This document shows positions 1 to 11,917 of a stretch of DNA of 64,000 bases, one piece after another (position 1 is the first letter of the stretch; each line of letters starts with the position of its first letter). This DNA comes from Chiua virens (lineage: Eukaryota; Basidiomycota; Agaricomycetes; Boletales; Boletaceae): positions 2,571,602 through 2,635,601 of the forward strand of contig JAHNUO010000004.1 of NCBI GenBank assembly GCA_019787685.1, in the 5' to 3' direction. Both the position numbers and the translations under genes were made by a program. The notes under the pieces are model-generated. The model ran no database searches and was not told where the DNA came from. It saw only the letters and a program-made list of their open reading frames with translations.

Positions 1-2
1 AC

Positions 3-913
3 GACGAGGAGAATGACGGGGAGCATGAGCCCAATGAGGAAACCCAGAATTTACTGCTCTACAACTCTCCCAATTGCAAAATCATGGACTACTTCAAAGT
101 CACTGTTGCATTGGCCAACAATATGCGTCCCGGGGTACCACTACCTCTTCGAACGTTTGCGTCATCTACTATGGCTTTCCACTTAGCTCTCAAACCCTCT
201 TTTAGCATGACCATAATGGAAGCTTCAGAATGTTTTAGCCTCCCCGACTTGAATGACGCCATCCGAGCGTGCCTAGATCGCTGTTCAAATGGCAAACCAC
301 ATGATCTGACAGGGCGAAGACTGGCTATGTTCGACTCTATCCTTTTGACGAACAGACTGCAAATTTGGTCTAAAATCCGGGTGCAACTGTGTACGTGGCA
401 CAACCCGGAATCCGTCGAGCCCCCACAAACCCTCATAATTGCCCCCCCCTTGCAACAACATCCTTGTGGCTGTTATGATTGTGCAATCATCAGCCCTACA
501 GCCAGTAGTGATTGGCCTTGTGGAGGTTTGAATGGTACGTACATGCTTTCACGTCATCAACTCCCCCACATGGACTGAATCTAGTCACAGGGCATCTCGT
601 CGTACAACTCTGTCTCATTTTCCATGTACCTGGTATCAACATGTTCTTTGCCTACATGCACCGCTTCAATGTCTCATCTGGAGCGGACTTTGCATCTGGT
701 CTACATTCTCTGAAACGGGCAACGAGAAGGGACGGTTCACATCTCGGAGATATGATACCTCTGGACTGTATTCATTCACCCACTCACATTATCCCGCAGT
801 TTGGTAAGGAAGCCAACTCGCACCTTACTGTCCACAATAGCTACAAGCTCTGCACCGACTTTTGGCTCAACAAATACTGGAATAAGCAAGCCTACTATTC
901 CCTCACACTGTAG
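3..913 (+). CDS. Plavaka/KDZ-type transposon protein, 3' end (partial)
   Basis: The frame is open from the window edge, so the 5' part lies outside. Two exons (3-534 and 591-913) are joined across a 56 bp intron with GTACGT donor and CAG acceptor; the frame is kept and ends at 911-913. The joined product, about 284 residues, matches the C-terminal domain I know from Plavaka-type (CACTA-related) DNA transposons of Agaricomycetes: a PPQTL motif, a YDCAIIS segment, SDWP, then an LIF..YMHRF block, GSHLGDMIPL, a HIIPQFGKEAN motif and a final FWLNKYWNK. Visible reading frame is intact, but whether the element is complete cannot be judged. Family assignment is from memory of these motifs and is fairly secure; the exact subfamily (Plavaka or another KDZ relative) is not. 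Confidence 0.75.
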
Positions 914-2122
914 TAGATACGCAGACTTGGTTGCTATACACTACATTTGACATTTCAGGGCTGGTCGCGGAGTTCTAGAACTGTTTGTTGATATGATGAC
1001 ATCAAGTCACTCAAATATGTGGCACGTAGACAGCAGATTGGCAATTGTACAGCATCCGTTTCATCCCCAACTTCAGCTCGATGAATGTCATACCACCACC
1101 TCGAAATGCTATCACCTCGAACTCATTCACACCATTTATCCTGAAAACAGCATCAATACCCACTTCTGTGAAGCTCTACCAGGCCGTGCCTCTAGACCAG
1201 GACCTGCAAAACGAATTGCTCAATGCCACCCTCGAGGAGCCACCGCGGTGGAGGAGGGACAACAAGTTGAAGCATGACCTGCAATACGTCCAGTACATGT
1301 TTCGGATCTATCAGTCGCATATGAAGGTTCAAACCCCGGATCTCTTGCTGTTGAGTGAGGAACTTTATGACCATAAGTCTCACACTTGGCAGCCGCTTGT
1401 GATCCCATTCGTTCTTTGGGCCCGGGCACCTCGAGAATCTTCCACCGCCACAGCTACCAGTAGGGGGATGCGGAACAGGAGAGCATCCAAATTCAAGTTG
1501 TCGGAGGGTAGCTCATTGGGACGACATCGTAAGAACCACAGTCAGCAACAATTCACCATTACGAGGACAGTGCAAGACTCCGACCTTAATCCGGTGACGG
1601 AGAGCGAAGAAGGCACGTACATACCAAAGCCAGGGTCAGAGGAGATGAAGGTGGCATCGTGGCTAAACCATGTACTGGACGCTGTGCATCCGTCACACTC
1701 GATGGGCCCAACTTGACGGGCACGCACAAGACTGCAAACACAAGTTCTGGCCAATGAACAACGTCGCTGGTCTGCTGAATTCGCTATGAGACCTGCACCA
1801 GCGGATGTAGACTTGAAGATGAAACCTGACATCACGCTTCTCCAGAAGGATCCGTTTGACCCCAATGGGCCAAACTCGTGGCATCATGTTGTGTCTTTCA
1901 TCGAGCTCACTAGCTCGGAAGACTCATCCTCTCTGCGGAAGCAAGTCACGAGGAAAGCCTACACCGTTTTCGTGTCACAACCCGGCCATCGGTTTCTGAT
2001 CGCGCTATCCATCTTTCGCGGCCAGCAATTCCGCTTTCACCTTTTCAACCATTCCAGCATTGTTCACTCGTTAGCGTATTCTCTTCACCGTCAAGCTGAC
2101 GTTGAAGGTTATATATCCCGGC

Positions 2123-2717
2123 TGTAGTGCAATACTCAGGGGGATTGAAAGAAATAGAAAGAGGGTGAAGGAATGCGATTCCGTTCGACCCAGGGACAAC
2201 ACTGAGTTGGTGAACGACGAATAATGGTTTTTGAGTAGTCCGAGATGAATCCGGGGCGAATCCGGATTAAAACGGATAGAAAAGCGGACACGGCAGTCCG
2301 ATCCGGATTGAGAAAATACGAGGAGAGCGAGAGAAAACGAACGTCGACCGAAAACGATGTGAGACAGATGCACACAGGCAAAAGCTGCTGTATTTTGTCA
2401 ATACAGTGAATTTATAGTCCTCGGGAATACCCTCAGACTTGTCCTAAGTAAGGATAATGATAAAAGAAGAAGGTTTTCGTACGGTATAAAGTTTGAGAGG
2501 CACCCGAACGTCCCTGCAAGGGCTGCGTGACGTGGTCTAGCCAATGCTAAGTACGAATAAGGAGCATCAAACATAAAATAAAAGAGTCCAAGGCAAAACG
2601 GGTGTGGATACAGCAATCCGGATGAGTTCGCACAAGCAGACAGATCAGGATCGGGATCGGGTGACGACGGGGTGCGGAAACGTGCTATGTGAGCACAGGG
2701 AATACCTATTCCCTACA
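2123..2717. other. Candidate insertion inside the FunK1 gene
   Basis: This non-coding stretch separates two parts of FunK1 that are adjacent in the family. It begins TGTAG and ends CTACA, a small terminal inversion of the kind LTRs show, and has a mid-region poor in coding signal. I found no convincing target-site duplication, so a solo LTR is only a suggestion; a long decayed intron or an unrelated insertion is equally possible. Confidence 0.3.
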
Positions 2718-3415
2718 ACGTCCTTCTCCATGTACTTTACATGCTCACCTTCGCCCCCAAGGAGTTTGTTGGTTACGATCCCACGATCTTCTTCTCTCCC
2801 GTCATCGACCGATGCCTTCGACTTCGTCATTCTCCGACAATTCGAATTGGTGACGAAGAATACATCATCACGAGGCTCATTTTCAGCAGTGACTCTATCC
2901 GTGAAGAAAGCTGGTTCCACCAAAGAGTATGTTGTCAAGACCTCTTGGACTTGCGTCGGGCGCACCACAACTGAGGAACAGATGTTGGAGCGAATAAAGG
3001 AGAAAGGATTGGTGCATGGGCTTCCTACTCTCATCAGGGTGTGGACAGTTGTAATAAATGGGGTAGAGGATTCAACCGCCCTACGCCGACCCGATTATCT
3101 ATACTCTACAGATGACACTGCAGAGGTTCGCATCCATCGTTGCTTACTTCTCGACCCCCTTGGCACCCCATTAGATGAATTCTGTTGCATCCAGGAACTT
3201 CTCAGCATCTTCATTGACATCATCGATGGTCAGTATCAAGCTGGTTGTGTGAGTTACGATGGCGCTAATAAAATAATAGTTCACGAGTTACTTGTCCACG
3301 AATGTAACATTCTACATCGGGACATCAGCATTTGGAATTTGCTGATGTACGCATTTGATTACGGCTGTGGCGAAGAATGGCCATTTGCGTCAAAGAATTT
3401 GAACATTCTCAGCCG

Positions 3416-3518
3416 TCTAGCTAAGAGAGAACAAATACTCCGAAAGCACAAGTACCACCGCGGTCTCTAGCTAAGAGAGAACAAATACTCCGAAAGCACA
3501 AGTACCACCGCGGTCTCT
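3416..3518 (+). repeat. 50 bp tandem duplication in FunK1
   Basis: The block beginning TCTAGCTAAGAGAGAACAAA is repeated with a period of exactly 50 bp and no mismatch (copies 3416-3465 and 3466-3515, plus 3 bp of a third). It lies between the catalytic HRD and DFD motifs of the kinase; because 50 is not a multiple of three it breaks the frame. Perfect identity points to a recent event. Confidence 0.95.
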
Positions 3519-4188
3519 TGATCGATTTCGATTATGCCAAGCTAATGGAGGATGAATCAACCATATCTGAGGGTGAATGAACAGTACGTCGCTTTCGCTC
3601 ATGTGCCACCATATTGAACTTACTCGCGTTCTCACCCAGGGCACAATTCCCTTCATGGCACTTGATATCTTACGTGCCTTTGGGCCTGAACCCTCGTACA
3701 ACACTGCTCATAAGCCAGAACATGATCTCGAATTGCTTATTTATGTCTTCATCTGGATTTGTGTTCTCTACACAGGTCCAGGAGAGAAGTCTCTCCCCAC
3801 TCACACCACGTGTTTGGAGCACTGGGTGAACTGTAAAATGCCTTCTGATATAGAATCCCTCTGGACTAAGAAGACTGGAGAAGTCTACATGCAAGTCACA
3901 CTAAATCACTTCACGCCATACTTTCAGTGCCTCAAGCCTTGGGTTCAATAACTTTACGCTGTGATTGCTCGTAGCCATTCGGGTTCGAATCAGACGCCCC
4001 TCACTTATGACATTCTGAGAGAGATCTTTCTTGACAGCTTCTTCAACATGCAGGAGCCAGTAGCAGACAGCGGTGTCACCCCAGTGGAGCACACTCAGAA
4101 AATTTTGGGGATTAATCCACAAGCCCAGAACTTGAAGCGCAAAACCAACATTCACATGGCACGTACTTCGAAGCGACTTCACCGATAA

Positions 4189-4794
4189 ATGCCTTGGCTA
4201 GGGACCAACACGCAGGCCCAAGAGCATAAAACTGCGGCTGCCGACTTGATGCATATCTCGAAGCGAATACACCGATAAAATGTCCTGGCCTCGGCCTGAG
4301 TCATGCAATATGTCCAGATGGCTTAGATCCTTTCTATATCAATATCATATGTACTAGTGTTTGTCCTGTACATGTCCCCAATGTAAATGTAAACCTTACT
4401 ACCAATTTGGCAAGTCACATGAAGTCACACAGTCATACAAAGTCACTTCCCGAAACACGTTGCATGCTTAAGCCTACTACGTGTTCAGATCTTGCCTCTG
4501 ACTCACCGGCACCTATGACTGGCTAGTATGAACATTCAAGATTATGGTTTGATGCCCAGCAATAATGCCTGCGTTGGTTTCTGCAGGGCGGCATGGATTT
4601 TAGCGGCGGTAATGTCATTCCAAGGTCAGCTTGTGGTCTGGTGTGTGTTTTGACGACTCATTGCAGAGTCATTCACATTGGCGATGTGGCTACATAAATC
4701 TCATGCCACGACTGTTTCTAGTCATGCCTTCATCGACATCTCCTCCACCCCCTCCGTCATTCTACCTCTGAGTCTCTTCGTTTCTTGTTCATCA
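4189..4794. other. Intergenic, no gene seen
   Basis: About 600 bp between the FunK1 relic and the DUF6532-type gene. I see no long open frame, RNA gene or clear repeat. It should contain the promoter of the downstream gene, but no element can be assigned by eye. Confidence 0.5.
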
Positions 4795-7617
4795 ATGGCA
4801 AAATTGGCTATGTCGCTGCAAAAACGCACGTCTCAAACATTGAACGAAGATGCCCAGGGGGCTGTTGACGCTCGTAAAAAAGTGAAAGCGACCGTCTCCA
4901 ATCACGAAGGTATCAGACAACGTTCTTCCAAGTTTGTTGATAGTGACTGGTGACTATCGTGCACAGGTTTCGATACTGCACCTCATCGATCTTCCAGATC
5001 AAACATTGGGAAGGGCGGACAGAAAGCTCAGCTGCAAAACATAGAATGCATCCAAACCCAGATGTCCGATAAGGCATCCAAGCTTGTGACTGCGACTACG
5101 AATGAACCGATGAACCCTATGGCCCCATTGGCTCTAGATGCAGGATCTCAAGTTTCAAAGGAGTCTTCCAGTGGCGTGGTGTGCAAAGTACTATTATCCT
5201 TCATCTAGCTAGCTAACTTCAGTGACTCTTTACGCTGTTAGGTACACCCTAGCGTCCATACTGCACCTCTACCAACCTATTGAGAATCATTGGAGAACTC
5301 GCACTCTGGTTTCAACAGTTTCTTCGAAGAGAAATCCGTTACAAGCCACTAACAGCTGCTTCACTCGAGTACGTTAGATGCTCCTTTAACAGCCTCAGAC
5401 AAGTACTCTGGTCCTCCGCCTCTAGTTTCCGCTGCTGCTCGACACAGTTCAATCATTCCGACTATCCGTCGTTCTAGTTCTGGTGGTGCCTTCAGCACCC
5501 CATCCTACACTGATTCCAGATCCCCTTCTCACGGTGGTTCCATTGCACCCTCTCATGGTGGCTCCATCGCGCCATCCTCCCACGGTGGATCCACAGCGCC
5601 ATCATCTCGGAGTAGCTCTGTAGTCAGACTTCGTCGTTCTCTTGGTTCTTCGCAAGCAATACAACGAGTCCATTTACCTTTGACGATAACTTACTCTGTG
5701 CGCAGCTTGGAAGAATTGAACCAACAATCACGTTACTCTTTTGACACGGCGCCAGAACATCCACCATCCTACCGGACTGACAGCATTGAGGACGGTTCGA
5801 AAGATGTGCGTATGGATGGTAAGGATCTTTATGGTTTGTAGTTCCCTCAGCAAGTTTTGATGATCATCGACCAGACGAGTCATCCATTAACATTGACGAG
5901 ATCTCCCCTGATGAAGACAAACGAGAAGCCGAGAAGGGACTTCGAGGTAAGTGTGTGAATGTCTAGAGTGACCTCAGTGATAGCCTGTCATCTTAGGGCC
6001 AAATGCTCACCACATCCCAGACGATTGCGACATAGGTACCTCATCGTGTCGCGATGAGTAAATTACTCAATGTACTAACAGATCCTGTCTTGCTCACAGA
6101 GGAATGGCACCATAGTCACTCGGACAACCACGCTCGCCACATTCCTGAAAATCACATTGCAGGTGAGCTGCATCACATATAGAAAGATAGGCTAATGCTA
6201 ACTATTCATACCTATATATCCAATTTTATTGATTCGGAAGAATATTCAGATGTCGGGGTTCGTGATGTGGTGAATGAGCACCATCAATGTAACTGTTTCC
6301 CTTGTCCTCTGCATCCAACGGCCCTTCGTGGTATCCAGCTCTAACAACAAAAATCATCGTCGTGATCCTAATGCACCATTGGCTGCATCTTCTGTCCCAT
6401 CCCTAGCCTTTCCCGTTGCTTCCCATGTCCTGCCTGTACCATCTCAGACCTCTGTCGTTTCTTCTCGGGCTTCCTCCGAGGTGTTGTTGGTACCCTCTCA
6501 AGACGCGTCTGTTCCATCTCATGGTCCGTCCATCCCACCTCAAGTACCAGCTCTTGATGTCCCCGCAGGACCGCTGGATGGCAATCCAACTAAACTCCGT
6601 GCTTACCCTGTCACCTTCCGGCCTGTAATCGAACATGCAAAGCTGATCGCACAGTGTGACTCTTCTTCCATCAACCCATTCATGTCGCGCGTCGAGTTCC
6701 TTGATGGGAAGGCCGTGGAGTATTTTAATGAAGCACTGGCTGAAACAGCGAATGTTCCGCAAGGTATGTACAACTACGATGGTTATTGATAACCGTTCAT
6801 TTCCAACTTCTACGCACCACAGGGTATTGGCCACACTATCAGAGAGACTTGTCCACTCTGGTAAGTGATACGGTTGGTAATATTCACGTGTTCTGATGAT
6901 ATCAACAGCTTTGGGAAGCCATGATGACATGGCGCTCAACACTCAAAAACAAGGCCCACAAGATCGTGCTGTGTTTTTATTCGTTGGGTGAAGATCATCC
7001 TGCTGCGGAGAATAAAGCCCAAGCCCAGGCCTTGGTACAAGGCTCAACTTTTACCTTCAATGGTGTAGATGAAGAGGTATGTCAATGTGTTGTTTTGGTT
7101 TGTGACTGACACTCATCATAGGGATCCACCAACAATATGGCAGCCCCCGCACTAAGTGCTCTCATCCTTTCATTCTTCTACAATGGTTCTTCATCATTGG
7201 CTGTTGCCTTCCCTGATGTTTTCGCCGGCAAGGTTCCTCAAGTGACGGTGTGTTTGGCAGCAACTGCGGTATGTACTACATTGATATTTATGTTTCGGGA
7301 AAATTCCTACGTACTTTTTTGAAAGCTTCAGGCTGCAATCGACGAGTATACATCTACCGGAACTAGGGAGGATCGCAAGTTCGAGTATCAAGGTTATTCC
7401 AAGATTTTCGCCCACTTCTACACCATGCAGCTCACAATAAACGAAAATCTGAAGCACGCTGCAAAAACATGGGCACTGAGAATTGAATGGGCAAATTCTG
7501 CCGGGTAAGTTTTATTTGTCTTGAATATATGTTCTGACGTGTTTTTGTAGAGTACCTGCTAATGACCCTGGTAATATCATTGCGTTTGAAGATGATTTTC
7601 ACCCGATTCTAGATTGA
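4795..7617 (+). CDS. DUF6532-type agaricomycete protein, multi-exon
   Basis: Start chosen at ATG 4795, followed by a basic/polar N-terminus. Many short introns with GT..AG borders are visible (for example about 4911-4965, around 5190-5240, and one ending at 7549). The N-terminal half is low-complexity, rich in Ser, Pro and His, with a small tandem repeat at 5522-5606 and a second Pro/Ser stretch at 6400-6560. The C-terminal half (about 6600-7617) matches the globular domain of DUF6532 proteins: AHKIVLCFYSL, ALSALILSFFYNGSSS, an FAGKVPQVTVCLAATA segment, then AIDEYTSTGTRED and FAHFYTMQL. The end is TGA 7615-7617. No enzymatic function is known for the family. No stop interrupts the chain I followed, so it may be functional; exon boundaries in the middle are approximate. 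Confidence 0.65.
5522..5606 (+). repeat. Tandem coding repeat, Ser-His-Gly-Gly-Ser unit
   Basis: Three imperfect 24-27 bp units encode variants of SHGGSIAPS within the low-complexity N-terminal half of the DUF6532-type protein. Unit length varies by single codons, typical of slippage-prone disordered linkers. Confidence 0.75.
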
Positions 7618-8211
7618 GCTCAATCTGGGTCATGTCATGGTTTGGTAATGCAGGTTTTGGTTCCGAGTTGTTGTGTTATCCCTGGTACATTTCTATTGTG
7701 GTTGTATGCTGTGTTAGGATCCACAATATTACATCTGTGATACTATTTGCCCTCCTTATGGTCCTGTCAACAGTATGTGTGAGATCTGTGTGGTCTGCAC
7801 AGTGATATGGTTCTTATTCAAGGATAATTTGATTTCATTGTGCACAGAACTTGGATAGATCTATGGGGATCTGGAATACTAGGTACCTCACTATATGGCC
7901 TGTAAGACTATGTACATCTCTATAGATCTGCACAGGGTATGGCTGGTTTGCTGATGAAGCGTCAGTAGATGGTTCAGGTGCTCCCCAAGCGTTAGCGGTG
8001 GCTGTTCCATATTCTTCGTAGGGTGAGAAGAGACCGAAGGTGACTGCAAAAGGATAGTCTCATCGTTTGATAGAGACATAAATTGGCCTTTGAGATTCTT
8101 GTACCTTGTTTGTAAGGTAGAATGCGAGGTAACCGAAAAAGTAGGTTGTGATCGTGCAGGAGATGATGAATGCAATTGCAACGAGTTCCCAAGACATAAA
8201 AGATTTTCTAT
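7618..8211. other. Non-coding, probably retroelement debris
   Basis: No supported gene. A 96-codon open frame on the minus strand (7891-8181) lies downstream of the gag-like frame at 8212-8883 and could be its continuation, but it shows no recognisable motif. Confidence 0.35.
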
Positions 8212-8883
8212 TTAGAGATATCTGGAAGGAATCCTAAGAGTATTTCTAGGACATAGTGTGGGGAATTCGAAGTTATCGTATTGGGAATACAGACGGATGC
8301 GGGAAGGAACTAAGTTAGCTCTGTGGCACCTAAGTATTCTTTTTCTTTCGATCTCCGTTCTCACGTTTCTCCTTTCAATCTCTCTGGGTGGGAGCCAATT
8401 GTTAGGGTCTCCTAGACTTTCCTCAGAGGGCTCTTGTAGTGGAGCAGGTGGGAATGGTGACGGTTCTCTTTCAGGAATGGGAGTGGGGAAATACTCTCGC
8501 TTGACCTCAACTTCCTCAGTTGGATACCTTAATTCCAGGCTGTCGGACCGGGTTGACTCGTAGTCGGATAGGGACGCATCGTCTCCTATAAAGTGACCTA
8601 ATAAGGCGTGGAAAATCTCTGTATCTGTCCTGTCCTCGGGATCAAGATCCTCTAAGGCAACTACCTCAGCGAGATAGGCGGCGTCAAGTACGTATGGTGA
8701 GTCTTCTAGACCCGGGAACGCTTCTTGAGCAGCGGTGACAATGGAGAGAGGGAGGGAGGTCACTATTTTTTGTGGTCTCAGTAAAGAGGACAATGAGTGA
8801 TGGGTGCACTTGTCAGCTGGTGTGCTATGTGGACCTTGAGTCTTGAGCGGCTTATTTGAAGCTAACAAAAATCTTCCGTTCAA
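8212..8883 (-). CDS. Open frame next to a 5' LTR, possible gag remnant
   Basis: A 223-codon frame begins a short distance inside the minus-strand LTR ending near 8.94 kb, where gag starts in a Ty3/gypsy element. The product is acidic in its centre (VALEDLDPEDRTDTE), then Pro-rich (TPIPEREPSPFPP), then basic near the end (EIERKRILRCHRANL). I recognise no capsid or zinc-knuckle motif, so the gag reading rests on position alone. It could be an unrelated or fortuitous frame. Confidence 0.3.
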   Translation of the reverse strand: MNGRFLLASNKPLKTQGPHSTPADKCTHHSLSSLLRPQKIVTSLPLSIVTAAQEAFPGLEDSPYVLDAAYLAEVVALEDLDPEDRTDTEIFHALLGHFIGDDASLSDYESTRSDSLELRYPTEEVEVKREYFPTPIPEREPSPFPPAPLQEPSEESLGDPNNWLPPREIERRNVRTEIERKRILRCHRANLVPSRIRLYSQYDNFEFPTLCPRNTLRIPSRYL

Positions 8884-8939
8884 AGGTTGCGACTTACTTC
8901 TGGCGCTTGTTCCTTGTTTAGTGGTAAGACGGCTACGAC

Positions 8940-9425
8940 GAGGTCAAGGGACTTGACAGTAGTTTCGACGGCAAAAAAGGGCAACAAAGTTCTAATGAAA
9001 CAACCTAGAACAAGACTAGACTGTTAAGTGTAGTGGTTGAGTGGAGAGGGGGTTCAGTCCAGTGAAGAGGTGAAAACTCCAAGAGAACTTTGTTAGAGCT
9101 CTCTGGCTGTGATTCATGGGGTTTATATACTACATGGATATCAGAGTTCTAATCTGAGTATGAACTACGTAGATAAGCATAATGTATCCTATTGGATGAT
9201 AAGGTGTGAATAGATATGAGTCATAGATAAGAGCATAGCCTTGCACTGCCGGTGATGAGTCAGTGATAAGGGAAATGAATTGATAAGGGCATGAGGTAAT
9301 GGATGCCGTGTTATTGTGGCAGCCAATCAGATATGATCCTTTGGACAGCCTTGACATGAGGCATTTATCTTTAGAATAGGTTGAACGTTGGAGTTATTAA
9401 CTGAGGAAAAGTTGGTATCGTAACA
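8940..9425 (-). repeat. LTR family A, minus-strand copy
   Basis: Read on the minus strand this begins TGTTACGAT at 9425 and contains, in order, the same blocks as the plus-strand LTR at 10509-11123: the Tyr/Cys-rich TATCTATGACTCAT block, the TATATAAACCCCATGAAT promoter-like block and the ACAAAGTTCTCTTGGAGTTT block. The inner end is approximate because the last 100 bp diverge from the other copies. Confidence 0.75.
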
Positions 9426-9449
9426 CCATGCCACAAAACATGTACATCT

Positions 9450-10566
9450 ATGGATCTCACTAAATTATATCTCTCTCACATATGGAAGCACCATGGCCTC
9501 CCTAACTTCATCATTTCCAATACAGGACCGCAATTTGCTTCACAACTTGTGAAAGACATATGCTCAGGGTTAAAAATAACACCCAAATTAAGCACTGCTA
9601 ATCACCCACAAACTGACGGACAATCAGAGTGAATGAATCGAGAAGTAATATCTTCGCATGTTCTGTGCAGAGAAGAACACCACATGGTCCAACTGGCTCC
9701 CCTTAGCCCAGTTCTCATACAACAGCAAGAAACACACTGCTATGAAGTACTCTCCTTTTGAAATCACACGCTCTTATGTCCCTAGGATGGGACTCATGCC
9801 ACATGATATGAAAAACCCTGCAGCTCAGAACTATATTATGGATTTCTCCAAAGTTCTAGAGCAGGCCAAATCAAATATAGATAAAGCCGCAGACCAACAT
9901 CAGGCAGACAAATCGAGATCAGAACCCCCTTCCTACTCAGTTGGCAATCAGGTCTGGCTCTCAACTGCCAATTTAAAAATAAAACAACACCCCAAATTCA
10001 CAGACAAGTGGATTGGACCCTATGACATAATATCCATGCATGGGCCAAATGCCATTAAGCTTCGCCTCCCACATTCCATGTGAATACATCCAGTTGTTAA
10101 TATTTCCCAGGTCAAGCCTTATAAGGAACACCCCCCCGATCAGCTGGTTTACAAACCGTGCCCTATTGTTATCGGAGATGACCGAGAGGAAGAATACGAA
10201 GTGGAATATATCATCAATTCTCACATGCAAGGACGCCGCCTGGAGTACCTTATTCATTGGAAAGGTTATGACGAAGATGAACGCACATGGGAACCATTGA
10301 AAAATCTCATGAATGCTCAGGAATTGATTAGCGACTTTCACGAAGCGCACCCTGAAGCACCCCATCGTCTAAAAGTCACCTTTACCGAATTCAACTCTAT
10401 GTTCCTAAATTATGAGAACATGACCAAATCAGAAGATGAGGATAGTCTCCATCATCTCAATCATGAAACATTAGATCATCTGGAGTCTGATCATCAGACA
10501 GGGAATAGTGTTACGATCTTGACATTTTCACCCTCTTTACTGGTTACTACCTTCAATCTTTTCTAG
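9450..10566 (+). pseudogene. Ty3/gypsy chromovirus pol 3' end: integrase plus chromodomain
   Basis: The frame starts inside the integrase core: HGLPNFIISNTGPQFAS (containing the second catalytic Asp region), then ANHPQTDGQSE with the catalytic Glu, followed by the C-terminal integrase segment WLPLAQFSYNSKKHTAMKYS, the GNQVWLS and KWIGPYDI blocks of the SH3-like GPY/F module, and a chromodomain at about 10190-10330 (EYEVEYII..LEYLIHWKGY..ERTWEPL). A chromodomain after integrase marks the chromovirus clade. The upstream gag, protease, reverse transcriptase and RNase H are missing. TGA codons at 9630-9632 (directly after QSE) and 10081-10083 interrupt the frame, so the element is dead. It abuts a minus-strand LTR on the left and its own 3' LTR on the right. 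Confidence 0.9.
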
Positions 10567-11123
10567 ATGCTATTACAGCATCCTATGCTAAGGCTATCCA
10601 AAGGATCATATCTGATTGGCTGCCACATATTCACATGCTGTCATCCTTTATGACTCAATTCCTACACGTGTATTCACACATGACTCATCATGACTCACAA
10701 CCCGCCAGATACCTGTGCAAGGCTATGCTCTTATCTATGACTCATATCTATTCACACCTTATCGACCAATAGGGTCTTGTATGGTTATCTATGTAGTTCA
10801 TACTCAGATTAGAAGCCCGACATCCATGTAGTATATAAACCCCATGAATCAATGCCAGAGGACTCTAACAAAGTTCTCTTGGAGTTTTTGCCTCTTCACT
10901 GGACTGAACCCCTCTTCACTACACCACTACAACTTTAACAGTCTAGGTTGTTCTAGGTTGTTTCAAATGTAATGACATAGGAAACTGAAATGTTCGTAGA
11001 GTGATCTGGGTATATACTACAAGGGTTAGGGATGAGGGTTTATCCTTGTAAGGCAATCTTCAAGGTCTAGCCTCAGTATCTATAGACTAAAGACTAAAGA
11101 AGGGAATTTGAATTTTCCTGACA
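10509..11123 (+). repeat. LTR family A, 3' LTR of the chromovirus fragment
   Basis: Starts TGTTACGATC and ends CCTGACA, the usual TG..CA borders. A TATA-like GTATATAAACCCC lies at about 10838. It overlaps the last codons of pol, as is common in compact elements. Related copies: minus strand ending at 9425, and plus strand from 61972. No matching 5 bp duplication flanks it, in line with a rearranged element. Confidence 0.8.
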
Positions 11124-11323
11124 CCATTCATGGGTAATTGTTTGACTTTGTACTGCTACAGTCAATATTGGTCCATTGTACAAATGGTTGTATCTTGGAC
11201 CCAACCATCATCATTCTAAGTGTGACTCCTAAGGAAGTTGAGAACCTTCTACTAGCATTGTAATCAGTACCGTTAAACCTGATGACCTTTCGAACTCATC
11301 ATCTAGGGTTGCTCAGGACTAGT

Positions 11324-11917
11324 TGTTACAACTTTTCTTTTCTTGCCTTGTCAACTCCATTTTCCCAATGAACTCTTACCTAGCTCTTCCACTCTATGAC
11401 CCACTCCCCATACTTGCAGAGATCATATCACTCCATAGCATGGTAGCTTTCTTTGTTTGTTGTTCAGTCATCATATGACTCCCTCTTCTCACGAAGTATC
11501 CCTACTTCACCTTTGTTCCCTTTGCTTGGTTCTACCCTTCTTTGGAACACCCCATTTATATCAATGTATATAATACCTTGCAGCAATACTCTTTGTACAT
11601 ACTGCAATCTAGCCGAGTATCACTGCTCCACTCACCTCAGTACCTGTGACCACTTGACCAGACTACTCTTAGTCCTCCTTGAACACTCAGACTCCTCGTA
11701 GTCAACCCTCGACTATCCCAAGGGTATAGATTGCCAACCAGACAACTCTCAGCAATGCCTGAGTTTCACTTGACTCTCTGGTAGCAATCTGCTGACCAGA
11801 TCCCTTGTTCAACTCTTCAGCACACCATGTATCAAGTGGTGGTTGTTTGAGTTATCGCAGCCACTTGGTACTTAGTGCTTTTGCGGCTATGCTAGGTCCT
11901 ACCCAGAAATTGTAACA
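11324..11917 (+). repeat. Solo LTR, family B, with perfect 5 bp target duplication
   Basis: The 594 bp unit starts TGTTACAACTTTTC and ends AATTGTAACA (terminal inversion TGTTACAA/TTGTAACA). CTAGT stands immediately before (11319-11323) and after (11918-11922), a perfect 5 bp target-site duplication, so a full element integrated here and later collapsed by LTR recombination. A TATA-like GTATATAATACC lies near 11560. A second, older copy lies at 62854-63768 beside the telomere. Confidence 0.9.

Larger units (their letters stand above)
1045..4188 (+). pseudogene. FunK1-type fungal protein kinase, decayed
   Basis: FunK1 kinases (Pkinase_fungal) are expanded in mushroom-forming fungi; their substrates are unknown. 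The N-terminal part (1045-2127) carries the family's pre-kinase region, with KPDITLL and an FIELTSS..QVTRKAY block ending in a RFLIALSIF..FHLFN segment. The pre-kinase/kinase core resumes at about 2735 (FAPKEFVGYDPT), changes frame near 2900, then shows HGLPTLIRVW, the catalytic-loop HRDIS (about 3317), the DFD metal-binding motif after a 50 bp duplication, and the C-lobe DLELLIYVFIWICVLY at about 3725-3780. Lesions: in-frame TGA at 1714-1716, an interruption of about 0.6 kb at 2123-2717, several frame changes, and the 50 bp tandem duplication at 3416-3518, which shifts the frame just before DFD. The HRD and DFD motifs survive as relics. A functional product is very unlikely. Confidence 0.8.

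Noticed and set aside
10040..10300. 86-codon frame overlapping the integrase-chromodomain relic
   Set aside because: Shadow of the pol frame; the chromodomain is read in another frame.
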